Positions 1-10,348 of a stretch of DNA of 64,000 nt are shown here, piece after piece. This DNA is from Flavobacterium endoglycinae. GTDB lineage: Bacteria; Bacteroidota; Bacteroidia; Flavobacteriales; Flavobacteriaceae. Position 1 is the stretch's first letter, and the number at the start of each line of letters is the position of its first letter. The stretch covers positions 5,071,001 to 5,135,000 of the forward strand of contig NZ_CP071448.1 of the NCBI RefSeq assembly GCF_017352115.1. The letters run 5' to 3'. A model generated the notes under the pieces. The model had not been told where the DNA came from, searched no databases, and saw only the letters and a program-made list of their open reading frames with translations. The translations under genes were made by a program, and so were the position numbers.

Positions 1-3000
1 GTTTCCAAGAGCTGGGTCAAATCCGGTATATTTTGTGAACGTATATAAATTTTGAACGTTTACATACAACCTTACTTTAGATATAATAGAATTATCGAAA
101 ATCTTATTTGGTAAATCGTAGCTTAAAGAAACATTCTGAATTCTTAAATAAGAACCATCTTCAACAAATCTGTTCGAGATTCTTCCGTTACCATTTGGGT
201 CATTAAGGGTAATTCTCGGCACATCGGTATTTTCATTAACTCCAGGTTCAAAAGCATGCATGGCCTGTGTGCTCACATTACCAAATCGGTCACCAAATCC
301 CGGATAAATACCATCAATATAGTGACGTGTAAAGTTGTAAATCTGATTGCCCTGACTTCCGGTTAAAACCACTGATAAATTGAAGTTTTTATATCTAAAA
401 TTATTAGTAACAGCATAAGTAAAATCAGGAATGGCATCTCCAATGGCTGTCTGGTCCTTACTGTCTATTTTTCCATCGCCATTAAGATCTTTAAAACGAA
501 TATCTCCAACTCCTGTTCCTGTTTCCTGAACTGGTCCTGCTGCTAATTCAGCTGCATTTTTAAACAAACCGTCTGTTACATATCCATAAAATTGCCCTAC
601 TGGTTGTCCTTCGGTAGTTCTGGTAACGTTGTATAAATCGAACTGCACTTTTCCTAACAGCGATTTACCCTGACCTTGAAAATGGGTCAGTTCATTATTG
701 TATTTTGAAAAAATGATCGTTGTATCCCAGTTAAAATTTTCAGTAGCAATATTTCTGGTGTTTAATGTAAGTTCAATCCCTTTGGTTACAATTTCACCTG
801 TATTTAGATAATAATTAAGGGCACTTTGATTTGATTCGTCATTGATTTGTTTGGTTAGGAAATCAGAAGAATTTTTAATGTAATAATCAAAGTCAATTTT
901 TACTCTGTTATTAAGCATTGCCAGTTCGAAACCAGTATTGAAAGATTTAAGAGATTCCCATTTTATATTCGGATTTCCTAAATTGTCTATAGTTGGTGAA
1001 ACGCCGCCAAACGGAGATGCCAGCAGCGATAAAATAGTTTGATATCTATTTGCCGGAATATTTTGATTTCCTACAAGACCATAACCAGCTCTGAATTTTA
1101 AGTAATTGATACTGTTTGATAGTGGCTCAAAAAACTTTTCGTTACTTACTGTCCATCCTCCAGAAAATGAAGGGAAATAACCCCATTTGTTATTAGGTCC
1201 AAAGTTTGATGAAGCATCGGCTCTTAAAGAAGCAGAAAAAGAATAACGATCTGAGAAACTGTAATTCAGCCTCGAAATATAAGATGTCATAGACCAGCGT
1301 CCAGAACCATTTCCATTTAAAGCAGTAGCAATATCACCAATATTTAAATTTGTGAAATCTTTGTTTAGGAATTCACCCGTTCTGTAACCGCTTAAATATT
1401 CATAGTAACTTTCTTGTGCCTCCTGACCCAATAAAAATGTGAAATTATGTTTTTCGTTGATTGTTTTGTTGTAGGTCAAGTAGTTTTTAATGTTCCAGTA
1501 ATAGCTCTGATCTTGTTGTTTGAATGATTTATTTAAAAGCTCTGATACATTTCCCAGCGTATATTTCGGTGCAAAAGCTTTGTTTTTTGAAAAATTTAAA
1601 TCATAACCCAGTTCAGATCTAAAAACTAATCCTTTCATCAGGGTAAAATCAGCAAATAGATTTCCGTTGATTTTGAATCTTTCTGTGGTTGAATTATTGT
1701 ATTCTGATAAAGCGATTGGGTTTGTTGCCTCATTTGCAGATGAACCTAAACCAGATGTTGGACCTGCATAAGATCCGTCAGGGCTTCTAACAGGTAATTC
1801 TGGAGATTGTCTTAAGGCGTTCATTACTAATCCGCCTCTATCATCGTTTCTTACGACTTGCTGCGATGATTTGCTTATAGATAAGCTGTTGCCGATTTTA
1901 AGCCATGATTTTACATTAGAATCGACATTTAAACGCATCGATAATCTGTTGAAATCAGAATTTAAAACGATTCCTTCCTGATCAAAATAATTTAAAGAGG
2001 TATAAAAACGTGTTCCTTCTTTTTCTCCAGAAAATGAAAGCTGATGATTATACATTGTAGCTGATCTAAAAAGTTCGTCCTGCCAATTGGTACCATTTCC
2101 TAATAAATTAGGTTTTTGGTATTGATAAGGCACAGGTTCTCCGTTTAATTTGTAAATTTTAGCTTGATAAGCTGCATACTGCGGCAGGTTTAAAACATCA
2201 ACAGTGTTGGTTATTTCCTGAGTTCCTAAATAGGTTTCGTACGCAAATTTTGATTTTCCTTTTTTCCCTTTTTTGGTCGTAATCAAAACCACACCATTTG
2301 CACCATTAGAACCGTAAATAGCAGTTGCCGATGCATCTTTTAAAATGTCGATAGTTTCAATATCTGAAATATTTAAGCTGGATAAAGCTGAATTTTTAGT
2401 TTGTCCATTTCCTCCGCCTAAAGCGCTGAATGAAAATGAATCGTTGTTTCGATCTGCAAAAACCGGAGTGCCATCAATTACATATAAAGGTTCATTTCCG
2501 TTGATAGAAGTAATTCCTCTAATCTGCACCGAAATTCCTCCTCCTGGTGTTCCTGAATTTTGAGTGACATTTACACCGGCAGCTTTCCCCACAAGCGCCT
2601 GATCGATAGAAGTAAAGGGTTTGTCCTGAATTTCAGAAGCTTTTATAGACGAAACGGCACCGTTGATGTCTTTTCGTTTTGAAGTTCCGTACCCAATAAC
2701 TACCACTTCATTTAATTTTTCCAGATCGCTTACTAAGTTTACCTGCATAACTGATTTTGTATCTGCCGGCAGTGTTACGTTTTTATATCCTACATAACTA
2801 AAAAGCAATAATGCTTTTGGTTCTACATTGTTTAATACAAAACTCCCGTCAAAATCGGTTACGGTTCCGTTTTTTGTTCCTTGTACTATTACACTAACAC
2901 CGGGAAGACTATTTCCTCCAGATGTTACTTTACCTTTAACAGTTTGAGCGTAGAAAAAATTTCCCCACATACATACTATTAAACACAATAGTTTTTTTAA

Positions 3001-3015
3001 TGTTCTTCTCTGCAT
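1..3015 (-). CDS. SusC-like TonB-dependent outer-membrane receptor (3' end outside window)
   Basis: The reading frame is open from an ATG at 3015 down to the left edge, giving 1005 codons without a stop. The N-terminus has a signal peptide ending in FFYAQ, then a carboxypeptidase-regulatory-like beta-sandwich domain (GKVTSGGNSLPGVSV), the Bacteroidota motif EVVVIGYGTSKRKD, and a plug domain with QIRGITSINGNEPLYVIDG and ATAIYGSNGANGVVLITTKKG. The last visible residues, YTGFDPALGN, match the usual near-terminal SusC sequence, so only a few tens of residues are missing. Proteins of this family import oligosaccharides across the outer membrane with TonB energy and normally pair with a SusD lipoprotein, which would lie to the left outside the window. 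The HTCS gene sits directly upstream on the same strand, and a 21-bp direct repeat lies in the 5' region. The sugar imported cannot be read from the sequence. Confidence 0.95.
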   Translation of the reverse strand, partial: MQRRTLKKLLCLIVCMWGNFFYAQTVKGKVTSGGNSLPGVSVIVQGTKNGTVTDFDGSFVLNNVEPKALLLFSYVGYKNVTLPADTKSVMQVNLVSDLEKLNEVVVIGYGTSKRKDINGAVSSIKASEIQDKPFTSIDQALVGKAAGVNVTQNSGTPGGGISVQIRGITSINGNEPLYVIDGTPVFADRNNDSFSFSALGGGNGQTKNSALSSLNISDIETIDILKDASATAIYGSNGANGVVLITTKKGKKGKSKFAYETYLGTQEITNTVDVLNLPQYAAYQAKIYKLNGEPVPYQYQKPNLLGNGTNWQDELFRSATMYNHQLSFSGEKEGTRFYTSLNYFDQEGIVLNSDFNRLSMRLNVDSNVKSWLKIGNSLSISKSSQQVVRNDDRGGLVMNALRQSPELPVRSPDGSYAGPTSGLGSSANEATNPIALSEYNNSTTERFKINGNLFADFTLMKGLVFRSELGYDLNFSKNKAFAPKYTLGNVSELLNKSFKQQDQSYYWNIKNYLTYNKTINEKHNFTFLLGQEAQESYYEYLSGYRTGEFLNKDFTNLNIGDIATALNGNGSGRWSMTSYISRLNYSFSDRYSFSASLRADASSNFGPNNKWGYFPSFSGGWTVSNEKFFEPLSNSINYLKFRAGYGLVGNQNIPANRYQTILSLLASPFGGVSPTIDNLGNPNIKWESLKSFNTGFELAMLNNRVKIDFDYYIKNSSDFLTKQINDESNQSALNYYLNTGEIVTKGIELTLNTRNIATENFNWDTTIIFSKYNNELTHFQGQGKSLLGKVQFDLYNVTRTTEGQPVGQFYGYVTDGLFKNAAELAAGPVQETGTGVGDIRFKDLNGDGKIDSKDQTAIGDAIPDFTYAVTNNFRYKNFNLSVVLTGSQGNQIYNFTRHYIDGIYPGFGDRFGNVSTQAMHAFEPGVNENTDVPRITLNDPNGNGRISNRFVEDGSYLRIQNVSLSYDLPNKIFDNSIISKVRLYVNVQNLYTFTKYTGFDPALGN

Positions 3016-3151
3016 AAAATTGGTTGTTTAGTTTACTTGAAATAATTAGTTAATCGTTAAGTTTTAGAGAAATATTCAAAAATCGAAGTGTTTTTTGAGC
3101 TGCTAATTTTGAGTTTTGGCATCAGTACTTTTTTCTTAAATATTTCTTAAC

Positions 3152-3216
3152 GAAAGTATATTGTAGAGGTGTTGTATTGTAGAACAAATGATGCATATTG
3201 TGCAACAGATGATGCA
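3152..3216 (-). promoter_or_regulatory. Putative HTCS operator and -7 element upstream of the SusC-like gene
   Basis: Read on the minus strand, TGCATCATCTGTT (3216-3204) and TGCATCATTTGTT (3195-3183) are direct repeats with 12 of 13 identical bases and a period of 21 bp. A -7-like element TACTTTCG (fits TAnnTTTG with one mismatch) follows at 3159-3152. No TTG is found at the -33 spacing, which would fit an activator-dependent promoter. The GH3 gene has a related arrangement at 10349-10414. The binding protein is inferred to be the HTCS encoded at 3466-7620. The rest of the 450-bp spacer 3016-3465 shows only the terminator described separately. Confidence 0.6.
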
Positions 3217-3400
3217 AAAAGAACACTCAAACCCCTATAAACGGTAAAATAAATCCCCTAACGCATCAAAAGTACTGCTGAAGTATTGCTAATTTTTTTG
3301 CTTAAAAAATATTGTTTGTTTAAAATATTACACTATAATTTTTTATATGCATATTTTTATTGGAAAAATTAAAACCTTCATTTTGAAAAAAATCACTGAC

Positions 3401-3438
3401 AAAAAAAAGAGCTTCGATTTAAATTGAAGCTCTTTTTA
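3401..3438 (-). terminator. Intrinsic terminator after the first HTCS gene
   Basis: A GAGCTTC/GAAGCTC stem (3409-3415 with 3426-3432), which can extend inward through AT pairs, is flanked by A and T runs. On the minus strand the stem is followed by a run of T. It lies 28 bp beyond the HTCS stop codon. It should separate that gene from the SusC-like gene, which has its own promoter. Confidence 0.8.
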
Positions 3439-3465
3439 ATGAATATTTTGAGGGTAATACTGACG

Positions 3466-6400
3466 TTATTCTTTTGTTCTTTTTTCTTGAGTGGGTAAAT
3501 GTCCGTATTTAATTTTATAACATTTGGCAAAATAGGAGGGAGAGGTGAAACCAACTTTGTAACTGATTTCATTAATGTTATTATTGCCTTGCTCAATAAG
3601 TTGTTTTGCTTTTTCCAATCGCACATTTCTGATAAATTCGTTAACAGAAACTCCGGTCAGGGTTTTTATTTTTCGATACAGCTGGCTTCTGCTTAGATAG
3701 ATTTTAGAAGAAAGGAGTTCTACAGTCAGTTCAGGTTCGCTGATATTTTCATTAATGAAATGCAGAATTTTTTGAATAAAATCATTATCCAATGTTGTTG
3801 TTTTTTCTTTACCCTGTTTGGTAATACCGCTGTAGAATTTCTTAAACATAAGTTGTCTGCTTGTAATAAGCTGTGCAAGACTTGATTTTAGAATATCCAG
3901 TTCAAATGGTTTACTCAAATACATATCTGCACCAGAATCGATGCCCTCTAAGCGGTCTTTTACCATTGCTTTGGCAGACAGCATTAAGAGCGGAATATGA
4001 CTTGTTTTTAAATCTCCTTTTATGCTTTTGCACATCTGCAGCCCATCCATAACCGGCATAATAACATCAGTAATTATCAAATCGGGTAGTTTTTGTACAG
4101 CAAGCTCATAACCCTTTTTACCATTTTCGGCTGTAATAACTTTGTAGGATTTGCTGAGTTCCTGCTTTAAATAATTTCTTAATTCAGGATTGTCCTCTAC
4201 AATCAGCACGGTGTATGATTTTGCAGTATCTTCTGCAGGGCTGTCGGTTGTTTCTTCTGCAAAGTCTTCTTCCTGAGTTTGATTATCCGGAATGTCAGAT
4301 AAAAATTGATTTTTATTTTTTTCTATATTGAAGACTTCGTCAATAATTTCGTTCTTCTTATAAAAAGAATTGCCTAACGGAAAGAGTACTTTAAATTTTG
4401 TGCCTTCTCCTAGTTCACTTTCCACTTCAATTTTCCCTTTGTGAAGTTCAATAAATTCTTTTACAACTTCCAAACCAATTCCCGTGCTGCCGTAATAGGC
4501 TTTATTTACATTGTTGACCTGATAGAATCTGTCAAAAATTTTATTGAGATCCTTTTTGCGGATTCCAGATCCGGTATCTGCGATTGTTATTGAAAATGAA
4601 GGTACTTTTTCTCCGTGAATGACCAAATCATGATCACTGTCTGTGGTTTCAATAGAGATAGTTATCGTGCCATTATCCGGTGTAAATTTGAAGGCATTTG
4701 AAATAATATTAAAAAGTATTTTCTCGAGCATTTTAGGATCGAGCCAGTCTTCTAGATATTCTAATGAAGACTCAAAGTTTACGGCAATTTTTCGGGCCGC
4801 CGCTTCTTCATAAAAATAACCTATAACGGCTTCTGTAAAGGCGATGACTTCAATTTTCTTGGCTTGAAGCGAAATTTTATTGAATTCTAATTTATTAAAA
4901 TCCATAAGCTCATTGATAAGTCTTGAAAGTCTGTCAGAGCTTTTGTGTACAATTTTTAGTTTGTTGTATATTTCAGGAGATATTTTTTTACTTTTTAAAA
5001 TATCTTCTAAAGGATTTATAATCAATGTTAAAGGTGTTCTGAATTCATGTGAGATGTTGGTGAAAAACTGTAGTTTTTTATTGTTTAATTTCTCAAGCTG
5101 GATTGTTTTTTCTTTTTCGAAAAGAACTGCTTGTTTGGCTTTAAAACGATTTTGATAGATTTTGTTTAGGTATACAATCAAGAAAATTAAAATAGAAGAA
5201 TAGATTAAATAAGCCCAAATGGTTTTCCACCACGGAGGGAGTATTTTTATTTTTAATTCTAACTGTTCGCTGCCCCAAGTGCCATCTGCATTGGCTGCTT
5301 TGACTTTGAAAGTATAATCACCCGGCGCCAGATTGGTATAGGTTGCGGTTCTATTATTGCCAGCATAGTTCCAGTCTTTTTCAAAACCTTCGAGATAATA
5401 GGCGTATTGATTTTTTTTGGAATAGTTATAGTTAATTCCCACATATTCAATCGTAAAAACAGATTGTGTGTAGTTAAGTGTAATTTCTTTCGTCTGCGAA
5501 ATTACTTTGGTTAGAGGCGAAGCATCTTCATTTGGTTTTACAGAACGATTGAATAATTTAAAGTCACTAAAATACAGACGAGGAGCTTTTTCTGTTTTTT
5601 TGATCTCGCTGGGATTAAAATAATTTACTCCTTCGTAACCGCCAAAATAAAGTTCTCCATTTCCATCTTTAAAAACCGCATTATTATTAAAATCATTATC
5701 AATAAGACCGTCATCTTTATTAAAATTGGTGCTTTTTTTACTTTTAAAATCTAGTTTTGTTAAACCTAATCCGCCGCTGATCCATAAAGAACCGCTATTG
5801 TCTGAAATAATGGCGCGAACCGACTTTTCTTTAAAACCTGGGAAATCGTCATAATTGGAAAATTTCTGGTTCTTTTTATTGTAACTGAACAATCCCTGAC
5901 CGTCAGTTCCTATCCATACAGTTTTATCGTTAGATTCGTAAATAGATAAAATACTCTGGATGCTATTGTGCTTAGAGATGCTGCTGAACATCGCATCGCG
6001 CATTTTTGTAACTTTAAAACTCGTTTCTTCTTTTAAATTTACCTGATACAATCCTAAAATTGTTCCCACCCATAATACATTATCGGAGTCTACAAAAACT
6101 TTGCGAATAAAAGAATTATTCAAATCATGATCTGTAAATGGTTTAGTATCACAATGAATAAATGTGCCTGTTTTATTGTCAAAATAATGAAGTCCTTTGA
6201 TGAAAGTTCCAATCCAGATTCGGCCTTTTGAATCTTCTGAGAAACTGAAAATTCGGTTTGATTTTAAACCTGTTGTGTTGGCTGTATTGTAATTGATGAA
6301 TCGAGAAGTTCCATTTTTCAAAAAGTAAATGCCGCGATCCCAGCTTCCAATCCAAATATTTTGCTTGCTGTCTATAAATATGGTCTGAATATCAACAGCA

Positions 6401-7620
6401 TCCAAACCAGAATAATAATTTTGATTTGTTTTGTTTACATGGATGTAGCTTTTATTGGCAAGGCTGTAAATATCAAGTCCGCCGCCTTCATTGCTGATTA
6501 ATAAATTTCCTTTTTTATCTTTTATAATTGAGGTTACGTAGCTGGTTTGCAGCGAGTTTTCATTGTTGACAAGAGATTCGAGCGAATTGAATTTGTTATT
6601 AGGTTTATCAAAAACGCCTAAACCTTTATTGAAATATCCCAGCCAAAGCCGTTTTTCTTTGTCTTCATATAACGACCATACAGAATTGGATTTTAAACTG
6701 AAACTATTGTATTTGCTGTGCAGGTATTTTTTAAGAATCTGTCCTTTGTAATTTACTACCAGTAATCCATCGTTTTCAGTACCGCACACTATATAACCAA
6801 GACTGCTTTGCAGTATAGATAAGATTTTATTTTTAGTAACGGTATATCTTTCGAACTGATAATTATCGGTTTCAGGTTTAATTTTTATCAGACCGTTTTC
6901 TGTAGTTCCAAGCCATATATATCCAAATTTATCGATCACCAGATTTTCTATATCATCGAGCAGAGGTTCTCTTTTAAATTTGTCTTTATAAACTTGTTTG
7001 ACTTTTCCGTTTAAATCAATTTCCAAAAGACCATAACTGGTTCCTAAATAAATAATTCCCTGTTTATTTTTTACCGAAGATTTAATTAGAAAATTAGGTT
7101 TGTCAAGAACTTTTGATTGTACCAAAGAAACTTTTAAGGTCTTAGTGTTCAATTTAAATATTCCGAAACCATAAGCGCCTAAATACAAATCGCCGTTATG
7201 GTCTTCGATAATCGTTTTTACCGTAATTGGCTCGTTGTATCCTTTTGTAATGACGTCTTCAATATTGATTTTGGTAAAATTATCCAAATCTCTATTGTAC
7301 AAACATAAACCCTCGTCAGTACCAATCCAGAGATTGTTTTTGGAATCGATAAAAGTGGTATAAATAAAATTACTGTTTACAGATCCTGGTTTTTTATCGT
7401 ACTTATATCCGAAATAATTTACGCCATCATAACGATACAAACCAGCACCGTTTGTACCTATCCAGATAAAGCCTTTATGATCCTGAATGATCGTGGAAAT
7501 AGCTCTTTTTGAAGTTGTTTCTTGTATGCTTCTAAATTGATAGCTGTCAAATTTGCCTTGTGAAAACAGACAGTTTGTAAAGCTAAAGAGGCATAAAAAA
7601 ATAGAGTAAATATTTTTCAT
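3466..7620 (-). CDS. Hybrid two-component system regulator (HTCS), 1384 aa
   Basis: This single protein combines a periplasmic sensor, a histidine kinase, a receiver and a DNA-binding domain. The order is: signal peptide (about 1-21, ending NCLFSQ); repeated two-component propeller blades such as GFIWIGTNGAGLYRYDG, WIGTDEGL and IWIGSWDRGI to about residue 690; a Y_Y_Y domain (NQYAYYLEGFEKDWNYAG, about 720-790); one membrane segment near 805-825; HisKA with FFTNISHEFRTPL, phospho-acceptor His858; HATPase with NAFKFTPDNG and DTGSGI; receiver with phospho-acceptor Asp1185 in ITDVIMPVMDG; and a C-terminal AraC-type HTH. HTCS proteins sense oligosaccharides in the periplasm and activate their PUL. 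Its neighbours are GH3 upstream and SusC downstream, both preceded by a TGCATCA repeat that may be its operator. The ligand is not predictable from this sequence. Confidence 0.96.
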   Translation of the reverse strand: MKNIYSIFLCLFSFTNCLFSQGKFDSYQFRSIQETTSKRAISTIIQDHKGFIWIGTNGAGLYRYDGVNYFGYKYDKKPGSVNSNFIYTTFIDSKNNLWIGTDEGLCLYNRDLDNFTKINIEDVITKGYNEPITVKTIIEDHNGDLYLGAYGFGIFKLNTKTLKVSLVQSKVLDKPNFLIKSSVKNKQGIIYLGTSYGLLEIDLNGKVKQVYKDKFKREPLLDDIENLVIDKFGYIWLGTTENGLIKIKPETDNYQFERYTVTKNKILSILQSSLGYIVCGTENDGLLVVNYKGQILKKYLHSKYNSFSLKSNSVWSLYEDKEKRLWLGYFNKGLGVFDKPNNKFNSLESLVNNENSLQTSYVTSIIKDKKGNLLISNEGGGLDIYSLANKSYIHVNKTNQNYYSGLDAVDIQTIFIDSKQNIWIGSWDRGIYFLKNGTSRFINYNTANTTGLKSNRIFSFSEDSKGRIWIGTFIKGLHYFDNKTGTFIHCDTKPFTDHDLNNSFIRKVFVDSDNVLWVGTILGLYQVNLKEETSFKVTKMRDAMFSSISKHNSIQSILSIYESNDKTVWIGTDGQGLFSYNKKNQKFSNYDDFPGFKEKSVRAIISDNSGSLWISGGLGLTKLDFKSKKSTNFNKDDGLIDNDFNNNAVFKDGNGELYFGGYEGVNYFNPSEIKKTEKAPRLYFSDFKLFNRSVKPNEDASPLTKVISQTKEITLNYTQSVFTIEYVGINYNYSKKNQYAYYLEGFEKDWNYAGNNRTATYTNLAPGDYTFKVKAANADGTWGSEQLELKIKILPPWWKTIWAYLIYSSILIFLIVYLNKIYQNRFKAKQAVLFEKEKTIQLEKLNNKKLQFFTNISHEFRTPLTLIINPLEDILKSKKISPEIYNKLKIVHKSSDRLSRLINELMDFNKLEFNKISLQAKKIEVIAFTEAVIGYFYEEAAARKIAVNFESSLEYLEDWLDPKMLEKILFNIISNAFKFTPDNGTITISIETTDSDHDLVIHGEKVPSFSITIADTGSGIRKKDLNKIFDRFYQVNNVNKAYYGSTGIGLEVVKEFIELHKGKIEVESELGEGTKFKVLFPLGNSFYKKNEIIDEVFNIEKNKNQFLSDIPDNQTQEEDFAEETTDSPAEDTAKSYTVLIVEDNPELRNYLKQELSKSYKVITAENGKKGYELAVQKLPDLIITDVIMPVMDGLQMCKSIKGDLKTSHIPLLMLSAKAMVKDRLEGIDSGADMYLSKPFELDILKSSLAQLITSRQLMFKKFYSGITKQGKEKTTTLDNDFIQKILHFINENISEPELTVELLSSKIYLSRSQLYRKIKTLTGVSVNEFIRNVRLEKAKQLIEQGNNNINEISYKVGFTSPSYFAKCYKIKYGHLPTQEKRTKE

Positions 7621-7762
7621 TTGGATGGAACAGTGTTATTTAACCGTTTATTTTGAAAATAAAATTTAGGAAGAGTTTCTTTTGCTGGCTTATATAAAAC
7701 AATATTAATAAAACTAAATAGAACACTTAATTTTTTTTATTCAAATTTGACATATTGCCAAA

Positions 7763-7810
7763 ATCCTGAGTCCGATTAATACCGTTTTAAGGAATTATCG
7801 TACTCAGGAT
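7763..7810. repeat. Imperfect inverted repeat in the GH3-HTCS spacer
   Basis: ATCCTGAGT (7763-7771) and ACTCAGGAT (7802-7810) are perfect 9-bp inverted arms. The pairing continues imperfectly inward through CGAT/ATCG. It lies about 140 bp upstream of the HTCS start and could be a hairpin or an operator. No T-run follows on either strand, so it is not a clear terminator. The remainder of the 343-bp spacer 7621-7963 holds the CACATAG-family repeat listed separately. Confidence 0.5.
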
Positions 7811-7846
7811 GATAACATAGAGTATTTTGCTGGAATAGCTTTTTTT

Positions 7847-7941
7847 AACACATAGAAATATAGCTTTTGATGCTTAAAAAGAAGGTGTTTTACCTATTTT
7901 AATACAGAGAGCTAGGTGGAGAATTCTATGTTCTATGTGTT
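7847..7941. repeat. CACATAG-family intergenic inverted repeat, copy A (diverged)
   Basis: The left tip AACACATAGAAATATAG (7847-7863) and right tip TCTATGTTCTATGTGTT (7925-7941) are imperfect inverted repeats. They match the tips of the two other copies at 24437-24583 and 31941-32076. The element lies just 3' of the GH3 gene. The interior is AT-rich and encodes nothing. This is the most degraded and shortest of the three copies. Confidence 0.65.
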
Positions 7942-7963
7942 CAGTTTTTTCTCTTGAAATGTT

Positions 7964-10246
7964 TTATTTTAGTTCAAATTTGCCCGTAAGTCCATCATTA
8001 GAATTCCAGCCTGCCATAACATTAAATACACCCGGTTCTACTAAAAATTTACCGTTATTATCGTAAAAACCAAGTTCGTTATCAGTTAAAATAAATTGCA
8101 CTGTTTTGGTTTCTCCCTTTTTTAATTCGATAAGTTCAAAACCTTTTAGTTCTTTTACAGGTCTTGCAATACTGGCAGCGGGATCATTTATATATAGCTG
8201 AACAATCTCTTTTCCGTCAAAATTTCCTGTATTGGTCACATCAACAGAAACTTCAATTTTTTCTCCTTTTTGAAACGAAGGTTTTGCTATTTTTAAATTT
8301 TTATAAGCAAAAGAAGTATAGCTTAATCCATAACCAAAAGGATATAATGGTGTTTTCTCAACATCAGAATAATGAGACCAGAACACATTTTGATCTTTAT
8401 CTGTTGGTCTTCCCGTATTGTATAAATTGTAATAAATAGGGCATTGGCCTACATTTCTTGGAAAAGACATTGGAAGTTTTCCACTTGGGTTATAATCTCC
8501 ATATAAAACCTGTGCTACAGCATTTCCGGATTGTGTTCCTAACTGCCATGCCTCAACAATGGCCGGAATGTGTACTGCTGCCCAAGGTAACGCAAGCGGG
8601 CGTCCATTGTTTAAAACCAAAACAATATTCGGATTGACTTTATACACTTCTTCTAATAACTGCTGCTGATTGCCTGGTAAATCCAATTGGGTTCTGCTGC
8701 GTGCTTCTCCACTTTGAAATCCAATTTCACCCAGAACCATTATTACTACTTCAGCTTCTTTTGCCGCTTTCTTTGCCGCTTCAAATCCAGAAAAATCTGT
8801 TGTATTAATTTTTACTTCGTCTACAAATGCCTGTTTGTTTAAAGCAACTTCAGTTCCTTTTTCGTAAACCAATGAATTGTCTTTGTATTGCTGCATTCCT
8901 TCGAGAACAGATACTGCGGTATTATCATCAGCAGCAATTCTCCAGCTTCCCAACGGGCTGTTTTTATCATTTGCCAAAGCACCTATTAAAGCAATTTTAA
9001 CCCCTGATTTTTTTAAAGGCAGTATGTTTTTATCATTTTTCAATAAAACAATTGATTTTTTGGCCATGTCTAAAACATCGTCATTATTGGCTTTGCTGCC
9101 TATATCGGTTTTTTCACGGGCTTCATCGCAGTATTTATAAGGATTTTCAAATAAACCTAGTTCAAATTTAACTCTAAGAATTCTGCGAACTGCATCATCA
9201 ATTATACTTTCTTTTACCTGTCCTTTTTTTACCAGCTGAACTAATTCGGTGATATATACATTCGATTCCATATCCATGTCAGAACCAGCAATTGCTGCTT
9301 TTTTAGCCGCATCGGCATTATCGGCAGCGTAACCGTGTGTCACCATTTCGCCTATGGAAGCCCAATCAGAAACTACGAATCCTTTAAATCCCCATGCGCC
9401 TTTTAAAATATCTCTTTGTAAAAAACTGTTTCCTGTAGCAGGAATACCATTTAAGGTATTAAATGAATTCATAAAAGTGCGGACACCTGCGTCAGACACT
9501 GCTTTAAAAGGTGGTAAAACCGTATTGTACAATTTAGAAGTACTCATGTCTACACTGTTGTATTCGCGGCCTGCTTCTACAAATCCATAGGCTGCAAAAT
9601 GTTTGGCACAGGCAATAATTGAAGTGTTGTCAAAATTTTTCCCTTGAAAACCATTCACTCTCGCCACAGCAATTTTACTTCCTAAATATGGATCTTCACC
9701 GGCACCTTCCATAACTCTTCCCCATCGGGCATCATTTGATATATCAACATTAGGGGCAAACGTCCAGTTAAGCCCAGAAGCAGATGCCTCAAGAGCAGCC
9801 ACACGTGCTGAATTTTTAATGGCTTCTAAATCCCAGCTGGCGGCTTCGGCCAACGGAATAGGGCTTATGGTTTTATAGCCGTGTATAACATCAAAACCAA
9901 AAAGAAGCGGAATCCCAAGACGGCTTTCTTCAACGGCAATTTTCTGTGCAGCTCTGACCTGCTTAACACCGCGGATTGTAAGCATAGAACCTACCCATCC
10001 TTTTTTTATATTATTGTACTTTTCTTCATTCGAACCAGATTCTGGTTTTGGTCCTGTTACATCCCAAGAACCATTGTATTGATTCATTTGTCCTACCTTT
10101 TCTTCTAATGTCATTTCTTTCATTAAAAGTGAAATTCGATCTTCAATTGATTTACTCGTATCCTTATATTTTTTAGATTGTGCGTAGCTGTTTATGCAAA
10201 TTAGCACGATAAATAAGATGTGGTGGTTTTTCATTTGTTTTTTCAT
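7964..10246 (-). CDS. GH3 family beta-glucosidase-like glycoside hydrolase, 760 aa
   Basis: A signal peptide ending INSYAQ predicts export to the periplasm or surface. The N-terminal GH3 barrel carries LLFGFDVIHGYKT, CAKHFAAYG and the nucleophile motif GFVVSDWASIGEM, with Asp294 as the likely nucleophile. The alpha/beta C-terminal domain contains VLGEIGFQSGEARSRTQL with a probable acid/base Glu. A fibronectin-III-like domain ends the protein (VSVDVTNTGNFDGKEIVQLY). The size and order match BglX-type enzymes, which release glucose or related sugars from beta-linked oligosaccharides. It is encoded with the first HTCS and SusC on the minus strand. A TGCAT repeat with 21-bp spacing and a TTG-N18-TACATTTA promoter precede it. 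The exact linkage specificity is unknown; beta-xylosidase or other GH3 activities remain possible. Confidence 0.93.
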   Translation of the reverse strand: MKKQMKNHHILFIVLICINSYAQSKKYKDTSKSIEDRISLLMKEMTLEEKVGQMNQYNGSWDVTGPKPESGSNEEKYNNIKKGWVGSMLTIRGVKQVRAAQKIAVEESRLGIPLLFGFDVIHGYKTISPIPLAEAASWDLEAIKNSARVAALEASASGLNWTFAPNVDISNDARWGRVMEGAGEDPYLGSKIAVARVNGFQGKNFDNTSIIACAKHFAAYGFVEAGREYNSVDMSTSKLYNTVLPPFKAVSDAGVRTFMNSFNTLNGIPATGNSFLQRDILKGAWGFKGFVVSDWASIGEMVTHGYAADNADAAKKAAIAGSDMDMESNVYITELVQLVKKGQVKESIIDDAVRRILRVKFELGLFENPYKYCDEAREKTDIGSKANNDDVLDMAKKSIVLLKNDKNILPLKKSGVKIALIGALANDKNSPLGSWRIAADDNTAVSVLEGMQQYKDNSLVYEKGTEVALNKQAFVDEVKINTTDFSGFEAAKKAAKEAEVVIMVLGEIGFQSGEARSRTQLDLPGNQQQLLEEVYKVNPNIVLVLNNGRPLALPWAAVHIPAIVEAWQLGTQSGNAVAQVLYGDYNPSGKLPMSFPRNVGQCPIYYNLYNTGRPTDKDQNVFWSHYSDVEKTPLYPFGYGLSYTSFAYKNLKIAKPSFQKGEKIEVSVDVTNTGNFDGKEIVQLYINDPAASIARPVKELKGFELIELKKGETKTVQFILTDNELGFYDNNGKFLVEPGVFNVMAGWNSNDGLTGKFELK

Positions 10247-10348
10247 TTTTGATAGTTTCCAGCGTAAAGTTTTTGGAGGTTTGTTACATAGTTTTTGAAT
10301 ACCTCATTTTGATTTGCTTTTGTAAAATTGAGAAGTATTCACGGTTTG

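Noticed and set aside
5259..5450. Several shorter open frames on either strand inside the long genes
   Set aside because: They lie within the HTCS, GH2, GH92 and other large genes in other frames, with no motif of their own.
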